Source of the DNA: Lytechinus pictus
Lineage: Eukaryota > Echinodermata > Echinoidea > Temnopleuroida > Toxopneustidae
Length of the DNA: 64,000 nucleotides
NCBI RefSeq assembly: GCF_037042905.1
Contig: NC_087254.1
Coordinates: 16,911,103 to 16,975,102, forward strand
Direction of reading: 5' to 3'
Shown here: one piece after another, positions 33,287-44,304 of the stretch
Position numbering within the stretch: position 1 is the stretch's first letter
Layout of the letters: every line of letters begins with the position of its first letter
Made by a program: the position numbers and the translations under genes
Notes under the pieces: model-generated
The model's input: the letters and a program-made list of their open reading frames with translations, nothing else
Told to the model about the DNA's origin: nothing
Databases searched by the model: none

Positions 33287-33445
33287 CGCCAGTATGTTGT
33301 ATTATGATGATTCGATGTTGCAACCGCAAATTGTAAGCGCGCCATCTAGTGTTGGTCTCTTGGCCATGGTCATTAAAGACAGTCACACGTAACCTCAAAA
33401 TTGTCTAGTTTATTTACTTAAGTCTTATCTTATTAACCCTTGGCG
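33287..33445 (+). repeat. 3' LTR
   Basis: It differs from the 5' LTR at one position of 159, which implies a young insertion. It ends TGGCG followed by CAAGAATG. Confidence 0.88.
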
Positions 33446-33733
33446 CAAGAATGAAAGCCAAGCAGAATATTGGTTTTTAGTATACCTAGTATTATTCTGA
33501 TTTTCAAATGAGACAACTTTACTTATTTGAACTCTGAAAGTTGATGCAAAATTCACATTCGGATCGAACGGTGTGCGACAGACTCAGGAGACAAAAGTAT
33601 GGAGATTAATTATGCAGACTTACGAGAATGAAGATGGGACAAACACATATCTATTAACCCTGTTGTATCATCTTATAAATGAATGATGAGTGCTGATACA
33701 ACTGGACATGAGTGAAAGACAGAATTCAAACTA

Positions 33734-34426
33734 CAGTCCGACATCTCTTATTCGGCCTCCCCTTATCAGAACGCACACTTGCCAAGAGTTTGTTTTTGTT
33801 TTTCAACCTAGTACGTGGGGAAATGAGATTTCAATCTAAACTCAAAATTCCTACGCAAACTCACTTTGTTTACATACATTTTCCAATATAGTCTACCTAC
33901 AACCACATCTGTTTTTAAGAAAATATCTTACCCATATCACCAAAAAACTAAGATAATTTTCCAGTAAATCAGGGTGCAGCACAACCATTTTATCACGTTC
34001 TCTTTTTTTTCCGGGAAAAAACAACACATGTCTCACTAGCCAGCGCTAGGCCTTGATACAGACAGTACCATCTATCATGTTTGACCCTACAGTCATTCCA
34101 ATGGCTGATTTTTCGAAGCTCCAGTGGTCATCGCGCTGATCCAATTTTTAAACATAATTTCATTGAGTCATACTCTTTCTTTCAAGGTATGCTCAATGTA
34201 TACCTCAATCATTTCAGCAGGTAAATTATCCAAAAGTTTTGATAACTAATCGATTTCATTTCTGTAAAAAATGCCTATAATTTGCTCTGACACAGCAGTG
34301 AATACTGCCTGTGTACGCCCACTACCATAGGGGAGGCAGCTGGGTGTATTTAATATTGGGTCTGGATAATTCCCTTATCCGGATTGGTGCTGGTCCCAAT
34401 GTGTCCGGATAAGAGAGGTTGGACTG
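33734..34426. mobile_element. Pogo/Tigger-like MITE
   Basis: Left terminus CAGTCCGACATCTCTTATTC and right terminus inverted CAGTCCAACCTCTCTTATCC, flanked by TA at both ends (33732-33733, 34427-34428). The CTCTTATCCGG-containing terminal repeat is like those of Tigger/pogo elements. The 693-bp interior has no transposase. It sits in the long intron upstream of the MAM exons. Confidence 0.8.
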
Positions 34427-35007
34427 TATTCCATTTATTAACCCTAACAGAACTAGGGGACCATCATGCCCCCCCCCCCTCAATGCGTCGCAGGATAATT
34501 CCAGAACAGACAAAGATAGCACCACAAAACTTTTGAGAACATTTTTTGTAACATACAGGTATAGTGTCCTTTTTATCCTTTGTCCTTTTTATGAGCCAAT
34601 GTAATGCCAAAAATAGCTCATTTTTATACTTTGTGTACAAAGTCAATGGAAGATGAAATTCATAAAAGGGTGGCTCCTTTTCATTCTAATTGGTCTGCCT
34701 AATTTAGGATTAAATTTAGTTGTTAAAGAAAAAAAGATCTGGAAAAAATAATTTCTTTAGTGCTAATGGGTGATAAAAATGCAAAATATTTTTCATCAAC
34801 AAATTTGCATATTTCATTCATAATATTTGAAAATTTATTATATTCAATTTTAAATACTTGCTTGTAGTTTATTTTGAAAGGAATATGACTGCCAAATTTT
34901 GACCCGCTTACTTGATCGGCGGCCAAGATCAGAAGGGGGGGGGGTCATCATGACCCCAGTCATCAATACATCTAAAATAGCCCAGTCCTTTTAGGGTTAA
35001 CCCAAGG

Positions 35008-35190
35008 GGGGTTGTCATAAAGCTGTTTGTATAAAGTTAAGAGTGACTTTAAGAACGACTGGTGATCCTTTCTTGTGGTAAATGATATTCACTATTAATT
35101 GTTCATTGGTGATTATTTAAAGCCTAGGAAATGTTCACCAGTTGTTCTTGAAGTTGCTTTTTACTTACGAATAGCTTTATGAAATACCCA
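35008..35190. mobile_element. Short hairpin MITE
   Basis: The outer ~50 bp are imperfect inverted repeats: CATAAAGCTGTTTGTATAAA then GACTTTAAGAACGACTGGTG on the left, and the inverse of GAATAGCTTTATG and CACCAGTTGTTCTTGAAG on the right. About 183 bp in all, non-coding. Superfamily not assignable from the flanks. Confidence 0.75.
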
Positions 35191-35312
35191 TCTGTTGTCT
35201 GAAGGACAGAATTCAAATTATTTCATATCCCTCCTCATCTAGGCCGACAAGCATTTGTAGGAAATGGATATAAAATTGCAGTATATTTGATAAGCTTAGT
35301 TAATATTCTTAC

Positions 35313-35417
35313 CGTGGCAGTCAGTGAAAGGCCTTTCTTCCAAGCAGGTGCATGAGTAACCAGAGTCAAATTCATCACAAATATTTGAATCACCACACGG
35401 TCCATTTATACACGCAA
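35313..35417 (-). CDS. EGF-like domain exon
   Basis: The 105-bp phase 1-1 exon reads ACINGPCGDSNIC, then GYSCTCLEERPFTDC, giving the six EGF cysteines in order C-x4-C-x5-C-x8-C-x1-C-x8-C. It lacks the calcium-binding D-x-D/N-E start of the upstream EGF array. Acceptor CT at 35418-35419, donor AC at 35311-35312. It sits between the first CUB and the MAM domain. Confidence 0.82.
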
Positions 35418-35514
35418 CTGAAGCTGAAAGAAATTAAAATTGTAATTAAATGCTTTCCTCAATTACAAGCCATTATACAATTAGATCAATTGAATCATTT
35501 CAGAAAATAGTTAC

Positions 35515-35577
35515 CACAAGTATAATTACACGGCTGGTAACATGCATGCTGATTTTCATACCAATCAGTGATTAAAG
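35515..35577 (-). CDS. Possible small Cys-containing exon
   Basis: A 63-bp candidate exon with a phase-1 acceptor (CT at 35578-35579) and a phase-1 donor (AC at 35513-35514) reads LITDWYENQHACYQPCNYTC. It joins in frame to the EGF exon at 35417. Three cysteines, no named domain. An alternative acceptor a few bases upstream is possible. The frame-consistent borders support it, but it is short enough to be chance. Confidence 0.45.
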
Positions 35578-36620
35578 CTGAAGTCCATCCTAACATCGAG
35601 TCAGTTTTGATAAAAGCAGAAAAAAGAAAGATATGTATTGAGAAAGGTTTGGCAAAAAACCCTCTTTAAGAAGAACAGAGATGCAGATTTTTCAATATTA
35701 AATTTGGTGATGATGCATTCAAATTCCATGCAACATAAATAAAGAAAAATAAAATGTCTTGAGGGTTCAAAATGACTGAATTATTTTGATATTGTGAAAT
35801 CATTTTCAATTTATAATAAAATGTCATTTTATATAATTTATATCCCATGATATATGGGAGAGCTGCTTGAATGTGACCTTACAAAATCAAAATTTAAGTG
35901 AGGTCGATTCTTGACTATACACAGATGAAATTAATGACTCAATTGACAAATGTGAAACATGATGGGGACAATACCTATCTAAAATGTCTTTGGATCTGCC
36001 CTCCCCACCATATTTTAAGTTCATTTTAGGTTCACTTTAACTTTTATTCCCACATGTACAGGCACTGCTCAGCCACGTATAATTTATAGATCCACAATAT
36101 ATAATTTCATATCAGGTAATAATGAACATTTAAGATTATATCTGAGATAAAAACTGATCTCAAAATACCAACTTCATTTGAAATCAACTTCATTTTAAAA
36201 ATCAAATACAAAAAAGTAGAGATAAAATGGACCTCAAACTACTGCCTCAGCCCAACAAGGTCTTTATTAATAATGACTATTTGAAGATCTCTGTGAGACA
36301 CTGATTGAGAGTAAGTACAAAAATGTCATGTAATGGCAATTTCATTGCTTGTCTTTTTTATTTATTTACTCAGTTATTTATTTATTCATAAGTCTTTTTT
36401 TAAGTATGGTAATTGGCATACTGTTGTCCTTGGAGGCCCTACAACAAAAGTACAAAATACAAACATAATTGTAAATAAATGAAAAGCATACAATGTGAAG
36501 TTAGAAAAACTGATATGAAGAGAACATAAAACAACACAAAGGGCCATTTTAGAAAAAAATTAACAAATCAACTAATCATAATTCAAACAACACCTCGCAT
36601 GTAATGAGGTAAAACCTAAC
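35578..36620. other. Intron, nothing recognised
   Basis: AT-rich, with a TTTATTTA-rich stretch around 36355-36400. I see no exon, terminal repeats or ORF of note. Confidence 0.5.
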
Positions 36621-36959
36621 CTAGCATTGAAGCTGCCTCAACAGTAGCCCTGAAACCATTTTCTTCATAGACTGGCACTGCATCAGATGAATACTTCAAC
36701 CAGATACTCTGTCCCTGGATGTGGTAGAAATGAGCAATGGATGTATCCCAATCGGCAATGATTGTAGACTCATCAGAGGCGTCCTCACCAAGGCCGATGA
36801 TCAGTCGATCAAATACCCTCTCCAGATTGACGGACTCAAAGGTGATGTTCAAGGTAGGTGCATCAGAGGTTGTTACGTACCACGTCTTTTCAGGTTCATT
36901 GAATAGGATTCCTCCAATCTCCACGGAGTCCCAAAGCTTTAGAACGATTGAAGTAACAT
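36621..36959 (-). CDS. CUB-like domain exon (first CUB)
   Basis: The 339-bp phase 1-1 exon encodes a degenerate, cysteine-free CUB-like domain: IGGILFNEPEKTWYVTT, NITFESVNLERVFDRLIIGL and SIWLKYSSDAVPVYEENGF, ending VEAASML. The pattern W-x-(V/I)-T, F-D-x-L-x-(I/V)-G-x-G and (F/Y)-x-S-D matches the CUB exon at 10635-10994. Acceptor CT at 36960-36961, donor AC at 36619-36620. Its phase lets it follow the trypsin exon at 37379 directly. As the first CUB before the MAM domain it matches the enteropeptidase stem. Confidence 0.8.
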
Positions 36960-37378
36960 CTGCCATTTTGAAAAAGCAAAGATTAAAGTACAGGTGTCAG
37001 GTCATTATCATGCATGATTACATCCATGGAAATGACCATTACTGGATATATTAAACGAATATGTTACAGAAAAAAATATTCATTTTTGTTGCATAAATAG
37101 AATATACATTTCATATAAGATGTCATGTACACCAAGTTCTATTTACTTTTTATGATACCTTTTTCTTGCATTTGTAGGAGATGCTCACATGTGAATTCAC
37201 AAAATTTGAAATAATAAAAATTGCATTACTTTGACAATTGACACCCAGATGGACTATCCTTTGACACACTGAGGTTTGGCATCTGTGACTCTTGTACTGT
37301 CCTTTTTAAACAATCTCACACAAACAGACACTTTCACACGGAGACCTCTAATTCTGCTAAGATGATTAAGATTACTAC

Positions 37379-37550
37379 CTCCTCCCATTTCCTCTGGTTC
37401 TCCGTTTTCGATGAAGTCCAAGTATTCAAACGCTCGGGTGTATACCCCAGGATAGTTTTCCTTTCCACAGCCGTATCCAAAGCTGGTGATCCCTACCAGA
37501 TACATCCGACCAGTTTCATCTTCACACTGTAGAGGGCCCCCTGTATCCCC
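37379..37550 (-). CDS. Trypsin-like domain, exon 4 (catalytic Ser region, Ser replaced by Thr)
   Basis: The exon starts in phase 0 and reads [14 protein letters not shown], then [20 protein letters not shown] and [15 protein letters not shown]. In S1 proteases the motif is GDSGGP; here the nucleophile codon is ACA (Thr). The Asp that would set trypsin-like specificity lies at the end of the preceding exon (DTCQ). The probable donor (GTAGTA, AC at 37377-37378) is phase 1 and fits the following CUB exon; alternatively the frame runs to a stop near 37254, which would end the protein here. Activity of a Thr variant would be expected to be weak or absent. Confidence 0.88.
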
Positions 37551-37897
37551 CTGTGAAATTAAGAATAGTTCAAAATAACATAACAGATAAGACAAATGTT
37601 GCTAATTCCAGGAGTTCTTGAAAGTGAACACTAAAAGCAATGTTAAGCTAAATCCACGTAACTTACACTGCTTGGGTTAACAGGAGGAATAGACTTAGAC
37701 CAAGACTTTAATTCCAGCTACCTGCAGATCAACACCTAGCAGCTGGGACTACCCTGTATTTATTGCAATTTTTATTTACTGTATCCCCTTTTCCTGATCT
37801 ACTGCGCTAGCTTAATATGCATTTAAGTGATATAATAAGTGATATAAGTTTATTCAAAACAATCAAGTGATATAATACAAATATTTAGTACAATTAA

Positions 37898-38399
37898 CTC
37901 TTTGTCCGCCGTGCACGGAATCCCCTATTGCCGGATTAATTATGTGGACACCGCAAATGGGTGCTCTGGATTTGCATGCGTAGTTTACATGGCTGTAACT
38001 TTTTATGCTTTTTACTACAGAAAAATGTTCTACAGTAAAATTGTAGAGTATGAAATTAGCTTTCACTTGATGTATATTTCATAAATATTTACTCATGTTA
38101 AGAAGATATATCTCTGATCAATGGAAACCTTCAAGTTTCAATTGGCAAACTATAAGTGTACAGGCTATCATTCCCAGATTTTTACAAAATATGAGAACAA
38201 GCTACTTATAACCCCTTTGTCAAAGAATAATAGTACAGGCCCAATACTCTAAGCCTAAGCTATTTTTTTTCAATGGCAAGGCAGGAAGTGCAGCTTAGGG
38301 AGCTTAGCTTTTGTGATTGATATCATTGTTTTAATCAATGTAATCGGATTGTCGGCGAAGCAGCAAGTGTGCCAATCGGCGAACTTGGCGGACAAAGAG
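37898..38399. mobile_element. MITE with TTAA target (piggyBac-like)
   Basis: Terminal inverted repeats CTCTTTGTCCGCC and GGCGGACAAAGAG are perfect over 13 bp and flanked on both sides by TTAA (37894-37897 and 38400-38403), the piggyBac target. The 502-bp interior is non-coding. It lies in a trypsin-domain intron. Confidence 0.82.
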
Positions 38400-39728
38400 T
38401 TAAAGGTTGGCAAAGAGAATATAACATGAAAGGTTTGGGACCCCATAGAAACAGAGCTTGTGAAAGGGGCCCCTTGATGAAATTAAAATAGCATGAAGAA
38501 GAGCCAAAGCTTTTTGCTGTGCACTCTTCACAGCATAACACACAAATGAATGGAAGCAAACACAACAAAACAATATAACAAAAAGGCGTGTAATCAGACT
38601 GGCGTGAAATAGGGAGCACTGATTGGCTATTTAAGGCCTAGTGGTAAATTAGTTTTGCCCCCAGTCTGATGGAAAAAAAATCAGAATAGAGCAAGTGTGC
38701 GCACGAAATCATTTTGGTGGCACAGTATAGGGTCTGTAAATCTAATGTAAGATGCTTCTAGCATCTGCAAATGAATAGCACTTCTTGCTCTGCTGACCAC
38801 GGTAAACTAAAAGGGGCTGAAATGCTCAGCACAGGAATAGTTAGCCAACAAGTGTTGGGCAATCGCTGAACCATTGTTAGTGTCCGTACCTGAGAATTCA
38901 GTGGTACGTTTGCATTGGCGTGCAGGTTGTGCACGATCAGACATTTGATGTTTGCAGATCTGTGTACATGTAGATACATGCTGTTTCAATCAGTCAGCTA
39001 GTTGCTATGCATTTACTATGGAAGCTCTTAAATACTGTTGAATACTTGATTAATTATCATACATTTCAAGATGGTGATTACCAACTTCATGAAGTTATCA
39101 GGTTGTCATCTGGTTCACAATTTTTTTCATAATTTTAGTCACAGATTTCAGGACTTTCTGTATGGAGGTTCAAAATTGTTGGTCGCAAATTTCAGGACTT
39201 TTGTGCAATCATCAAATTAGGGGTCATAACTTAACAATTTTGTAAAATCTGCAACAATCGGATGCAAATTCAAAGCAGCAAATAATGTGACCCACTATAG
39301 ATCAGGCCCACTAGAATTTAGCGATGCAGTACCCACATTTTGTTTTTAAATGATGCCTGATTTTTACATTATTCACATTATCTTTCAATAATGAATCAAA
39401 CCTTTTCCAGATCTAGCGAGGTAATTTAAACAGCTGTTACAGGAACTGGAACTAAAGTGGAGTGAAACTGTTTTCAAATTGCCCTATTTCTCCTGGACAT
39501 AATAGTAATAGATGAGAGACTTTAAGATTTTTCTTTCTCAAAAAAGGTTCACAACTTCACATCTGCAGTTTCATTTGTCAGAATTATAATCTTTGAAGTC
39601 TGAATCTGTTACCCCACCACTTCAAAGTTCAATATTATCTATTTAGATTGTCAAAATTATTTTTGCTTCATGTCAAAATCTGGGGGGAAAAGAAACTTTA
39701 TTGAGAATAAGTGAAAGGAGTTGTATAC
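38400..39728. other. Intron within the trypsin domain
   Basis: Beyond the TTAA-flanked MITE I see no exon, terminal repeat or ORF that can be supported. Confidence 0.5.
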
Positions 39729-39868
39729 CTGACATGTATCCATGTCCCCTGAGACACGACCAGCACAGATCATACCAGAAGTGATATTTCTATCTTGGTA
39801 GAAGCTTTCACACTCCTCCTGACTAAACAGTTCGACTTCAGCCTCTTGCATGGTGTCTGATATGTGTC
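39729..39868 (-). CDS. Trypsin-like domain, exon 3
   Basis: The 140-bp exon (phase 1 to phase 0) encodes HISDTMQEAEVELFSQEEC, then NITSGMICAGRVSGDMDTCQ, the segment after the GWG turn of S1 proteases. M-I-C-A-G and D-T-C-Q are the conserved blocks just before the nucleophile motif. The Asp of DTCQ is in the S1-pocket position that gives trypsin specificity for Arg/Lys. Acceptor CT at 39869-39870, donor AC at 39727-39728. Confidence 0.9.
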
Positions 39869-40377
39869 CTAATATATTATCCATATAAAAATAAAACACA
39901 ATTCTTCTTTCAAAATATAAAATGGCATCACTGACAGAGATATTGTTCTGTTTTTTACGGCCTGAAGAGTGATAGCAATATCAATTGATGATAATAATAT
40001 AACAATGATGATGAAAATAATAATAATAACAAAAACAATTTTTTAAATTTAGTACAATAATTTGAAATAGTAATGCTAATCATAAAAAAGTGATAAAAAT
40101 AAAATTATGATGGTGATGACAACACTTACAAACCAAATGATAATTGATATATACAGTGACAAACTTCATCAATGCTCCAAAAACATGGAATGTAGTGTTG
40201 AAGTCTGGCATTGCAAACCAAAATGATAAACAGATCAATATCAAAGACAAATATGGACCTTCTGCTTTAATAATCAAGATTATTTTATATATTATATCAT
40301 TTTCAGGGTGGAAGAAAAACTGAACAGATAATGGCCAGCAGGGGTCTCATAATCCAAAAACCTACATTACAAAGTTA

Positions 40378-40781
40378 GACACCGTTCTTACTCCTGTCCT
40401 AAAACTAGTTTACTAGAAACTAGTTAAGTGGAAACTAGTTTAAACGTGCAATGCGAACGGTCAAAGCGGTCTTGGAAGCGATCTTCCAAACCGGTTCAGA
40501 AAACCATCTCGCAAAGTAGTTTTGAAGATCGATTTGCCTCATTAAACTGGTTTAAGCTTGAGGATGCAACCATTCTTCTGGAAGCAATCTTTGCACATTT
40601 GAGCATGCTACTCAACACACTGTATTTAGAATGTCTACGCTGCGGTTTCAAATTCCACGCAAAACATGTCATAGCAACAAGGCCACTTTATGTGAAGTGG
40701 ATCTCAAAGCGATCTTCCAAACTAGTTTCCTGAACCTATTTCCAGTAAACTAGTTTTAGAAAGTATAATGAGAACGGTGTC
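40378..40781. mobile_element. Harbinger-like MITE with TTA target
   Basis: The ends are GACACCGTTCTTA and its inverse TGAGAACGGTGTC, flanked by TTA on each side (40375-40377 and 40782-40784). A 3-bp TTA duplication is typical of PIF/Harbinger. The inverted repeat extends, imperfectly, through CTAAAACTAGTTTACT. The interior has short palindromes such as GGAAGCGATCTTCC. Non-coding. Confidence 0.75.
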
Positions 40782-41241
40782 TTAGAAACCAAGTTGATAT
40801 TCTACCAGGGAAGGCACTTGGATATTTTGATAGGAGGGGGGATTTAAGGTGACATCATTTAAAAAAAAAAAGGTTAACACCTCTGGTAGTCTCTAATGCA
40901 TTGTTCAACATGATATATAAATACATGTATATCTTTAGAAGCAAAATTAATTTCAATCATATGAAGAATAAACAAGCATTTTAATTAAAAATAATGATAA
41001 TAATATTGATATTATTACAATAAAACAAGATAGTAATAATGTTGATCATGATAATGACAATAATGGTAAAACAGTTTAATGCATCAATAATTATGAAATT
41101 TTATGTGACTCAATGTGCATATTTTAAAAAGGAAAATTAACTAAGTTTGAAATGCTACATTATCAAAATTTAGAAATAGATATGATATCAATGCAAATTT
41201 GATGCCCAATACAAAATAATGGACTATTAAAATCATCTTAC

Positions 41242-41498
41242 CTTCGCTTGTTAGCCCCCAACCAGACACATAACACTTTGTGTAGTTCGATGGATCTTCT
41301 TTCTCAGATAAACATATTGGTCTTGTGTAATTGTTGTCAAATTCAAGGGGATCATCAAAGAAAATCAGAGCAATGTCATTAGTAATTAGCTCGCCGTCAT
41401 ATTCTGGATGGATGATAGTCTGCACCTCAACTTCCAAGTGATACTCAGAAGGGATTGACAGCTTCAAGTCACCAAGTACAGCAGTTTCAAATTTATCC
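41242..41498 (-). CDS. Trypsin-like domain, exon 2 (catalytic Asp)
   Basis: The 257-bp exon (phase 2 to phase 1) encodes KFETAVLGDLKLSIPSEYHL, then VQTIIHPEYDG and NDIALIFFDDPLEF, where the Asp of NDIAL is the catalytic Asp, and ends with CYVSGWGLTSEG. These are standard S1 landmarks. Its first base completes the Val codon begun by the His exon at 50746, although the two are 9.2 kb apart because a transposon fills the intron. Acceptor CT at 41499-41500, donor AC at 41240-41241. Confidence 0.93.
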
Positions 41499-41915
41499 CT
41501 GAAAAATTGAAAAATTGGAAATTTGCAAAATATATCATAAAACAGGTATTTCTATTTACTTATGGAATTAATTATTGAAACATGGTGGCAGCCCGGACCC
41601 CTCCCCATGAATAGTGAGGAAGATATAAAGGAGACTGAGACAAAAAGATCATCAAGTGACATTCCAGGCACAGCTAGGTCTCTGCTGATGGTTCGTTTAT
41701 CAGTAGACATTTCTAGAGTATGGTACATGACGGCACTCAAAGAAAAATATAAAAACAAGTTTAAGAATATATCTACTAACCAATGGTGAGTAAATATGCA
41801 AGACACATGTAGATCTGCATGCTTTACTTACTTTTTCTTAAAACTTAAAACATATTATTGAAGAGAACAACCATAATATAAACAAATTAATTGACTAGGC
41901 CACGCCTAGCCCAAG

Positions 41916-42485
41916 TAGTCCGGGTTATAATTGAGCAAGGTGCCACACGGAAAAGGAGAAATTTTCACATAGTGCTCCTAGACCAGTTTTTTACGCTGAA
42001 TATGAATATATGAGGTAACCAGGCTGTATCCTGAAGATTAACCCGTGAGGGCGCTTTTTTCAAAATGGCCGCCATATTTTCAGAAAATTCAAATATTCGT
42101 ACATAGAGTTTGAAATAAGCATTCAATTGCCACAAAATTAGTGTCATATGAAAGATAAATAAATTTGCTACAATTTGATACTATTTATATGGGATAAATA
42201 GGTCATTTGGCTGAGATTTTTGGTAGAAAACTTCATTTTTTTACATTTTTTTCCAAAAATTGAAAATTTTCAAAATACTTGATTTTCCATAAATCTCAGA
42301 AAAATAAAATAATTGCCACGAAACGTTCCAGAAAACTTTACTGATATACAATTATTATGTGTACAAATTTCTAAGTGGATACCATTATTAGTTGTAAACT
42401 TATAGGGTCTTAAACTTGAAAACTCTAATGTCAGAAATGTCGCATTTTGTACACTGTAGAGTCCATATGCATTTTCGAATACTAA
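41916..42485 (+). repeat. Left terminal inverted repeat of the 8.7-kb transposon
   Basis: It matches the reverse complement of 50090-50648 almost base for base, then diverges beyond 42470. A direct, partly diverged copy of its first ~150 bp recurs inside at about 42509-42660 (GAGCGAGGTGTCACTCGGAG, AACAGGCTGTATCCTGAACC), so the arm has a duplicated subterminal block. Confidence 0.92.
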
Positions 42486-44304
42486 TACATGTACATAATG
42501 TATATGGGTTAATTGAGCGAGGTGTCACTCGGAGAAGGCGAACTTTTTATGAGCTTCTCCTAGACCAGTTTTGTACGCTGAATCAGAATAAACTAGGTAA
42601 ACAGGCTGTATCCTGAACCTTAACCCATGAAGGCGCTCTTTTCAATATGGCCGCCAATTTTTCAGAAAAATGATTCTGTGGGTTACATAAGTAAACAAGA
42701 TGCATATTTGATCACTTCTTGAATAAATATGTATTTAAGTGAACTCAATACAATCTACAATCATATTCCTGACTCTATATAAGAGTGGTAAAAAATGGTA
42801 AAAAAGATAACAAGTGAGGGCGCTCTTCAAAATGGCTGCAAATTTGTTTAAAAAGTATTTATATTTGATCATAAACATTTGAATTGGGGCAAATTTAACA
42901 ACTCTTTTCATTAAATATGAGATGAGTTATTTACGATATTGATATTTATTTCTACAGGCGCTTTTGATCATTCCCTTTCGCCCAGCCCCCCAGAACTCAA
43001 ATAAATGGGGAGGTGATCAATCTAAAAAAAAAAAAAAAATATGCAACTGTGATAACATGTACTTAATTAAGTGCATGTTAATAGAGCATATCTGCAATAG
43101 ATCGGTATGCTTTGTAATGTTTTTAATCCTTAAACAATCAGTTGCGGAAATAATTCAAATGAGAGTAATTATTTTGTTACTTTGTTTTTACTGCATAATT
43201 ATAGAAAAACTTGCATAAGTGTCTATTATTTAATTATTCTTTTAACAGTTTGTATCTTCGTGTAGACTTTTCAAGATAAAATAGCTGAGATATTTGCAGA
43301 AGTTAAGGTATTTTGAACTATTTCATCGCAAACGTTTTCAAGTTCCATCAAAGCATGATTTAAAATTTGTTAAAAAGTGGTTTGAATCTATTTGTTTTCA
43401 TTTGTTGAATGTTTTACTTATTCAACTATTGTTTGTTTTGTTTCAATATTTTCATTAAAGCCAAACCTGAGTTAATTTGTTAACATTAATGTTTCAAATA
43501 ACACTTTATTTAAGTTTATTCCTGGATTTTGTAAATGGTGATTTTTTTTCACCTGATTGCTAGGGAAGCATGAATGCGTGTAAGCAAGCAACCAGAGGAC
43601 CGACGGCTTAAGGTCCTCTATGAGGCACCTGGTAATGAGGATAGATGCCTTGCCAAAGGGCACTAAAGCGCACCAAGTGGGAATCGAACCCGGGTCACCG
43701 GAATCCGAAACCCCTGCTCTACCGATTGAGCTCTTGCGCCTCCTTACTTTGTCTTGAGTGGATTTTTTTTGGTGAGTGTATTCACATATATTTTTACTTT
43801 ACAACTAACCATATTTTTATGTTACACTGATAGAGCGATATACGGCATGCAGTATTGTTCTATTAGCTTTGATTCATTTAATGAATTGTTTTCTTAATTA
43901 AAATATATAATTTTTCAATTTTTTTTACTTCTTCTTTAATTGTACTTTATAACGAAGGTTATATCAATTCAAAAAATAGTTATGAAGAATTTGTTTGGAA
44001 AACAAACACGATTATATTTAGTAAATACCTAAGAAAGTTAGGTATTTACAATTGTTTTTTATATATATATAAATGTGAGAAATTATAAACGTACAACAGC
44101 TTCGGCAACTCTTGTATTTAAATATTTCTTTCACAATATATATGTGTATGTTTGTGTTGTGAAAGAAATGAATGAATGCTTTTGACATGACGAATTTTAA
44201 ATGTTTAAATATGATAGCAGATTTAATATTCAAAGGTATCAAATTTTCTTTTCCAACAAACTCTTCATATGCTATAGACAAAGTAGTGTTCATTTTTTCA
44301 CACA
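42486..44304. other. Left internal non-coding region of the 8.7-kb transposon
   Basis: It holds the inner copy of the subterminal block, motif copies at 42627 and 42814, the SINE at 43520-43740, and two hairpins: GTAAATACCTAA/TTAGGTATTTAC with a 5-nt loop (44021-44049) and ATTTCTTTCACAA/TTGTGAAAGAAAT (44123-44169). A promoter is presumably here or in the arm; none is identifiable. A candidate splice acceptor (TTTTTTCACACAG) ends at 44305. Confidence 0.6.
43520..43740 (-). repeat. tRNA-derived SINE
   Basis: The minus-strand head (43740 down to about 43669) reads GGCGCAAGAGCTCAATCGGT then AGAGC, an A box, and later GGGTTCGATTCCC, a B box; acceptor ends pair partly (GGCGCAA with TTGGTGCG). The body (AGAGGACCTTAAGCCGTCGG, TTGCTTGCTTACACGCATTC, CTAGCAATCAGGTG) matches the plus-strand copy at 10390-10610. 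It is a transposon within the transposon. Confidence 0.8.

Larger units (their letters stand above)
17351..33445 (+). mobile_element. Short-LTR retroelement, non-autonomous, enclosing LINEs A and B
   Basis: Two 159-bp direct repeats (17351-17509 and 33287-33445) differ by one base (C at the left, T at the right, in GTTGTA(C/T)TATG). The right copy is preceded by a purine-rich tract (about 33257-33283) and the left is followed by TGGTGGCAGCTGG, plausible as a tRNA primer site. A 3-bp CAA flanks both sides, a possible target duplication. The interior holds a protease-like ORF and a repeat-rich ORF but no RT, RNase H or integrase, so mobility would need proteins in trans. About 11 kb of the 16 kb is nested LINE sequence. 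Confidence 0.85.

Noticed and set aside
17351..33445. Whether the LTR element is an endogenous retrovirus with env
   Set aside because: No RT, integrase or envelope-like region is visible; the 3' ORF has no signal peptide or membrane segment.
41562..41806. Open minus-strand stretch between two trypsin exons
   Set aside because: The exon at 50746 ends in phase 2 and the exon at 41498 begins in phase 2 with the expected protein sequence, so no extra exon is needed, and the translation has no S1 feature.
41901..41912. Palindrome CTAGGC-CAC-GCCTAG just outside the left arm
   Set aside because: It lies outside the inverted repeat and is not mirrored at the right end, so it is probably target sequence.
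42100..42300. Whether the 8.7-kb element could be a Polinton/Maverick
   Set aside because: No DNA polymerase B, retroviral-like integrase, ATPase or capsid genes; only one ORF, and half the usual length.
43669..43740. Possible functional tRNA gene
   Set aside because: Anticodon and T stems do not pair well and it is attached to a SINE body that recurs at 10390-10610.
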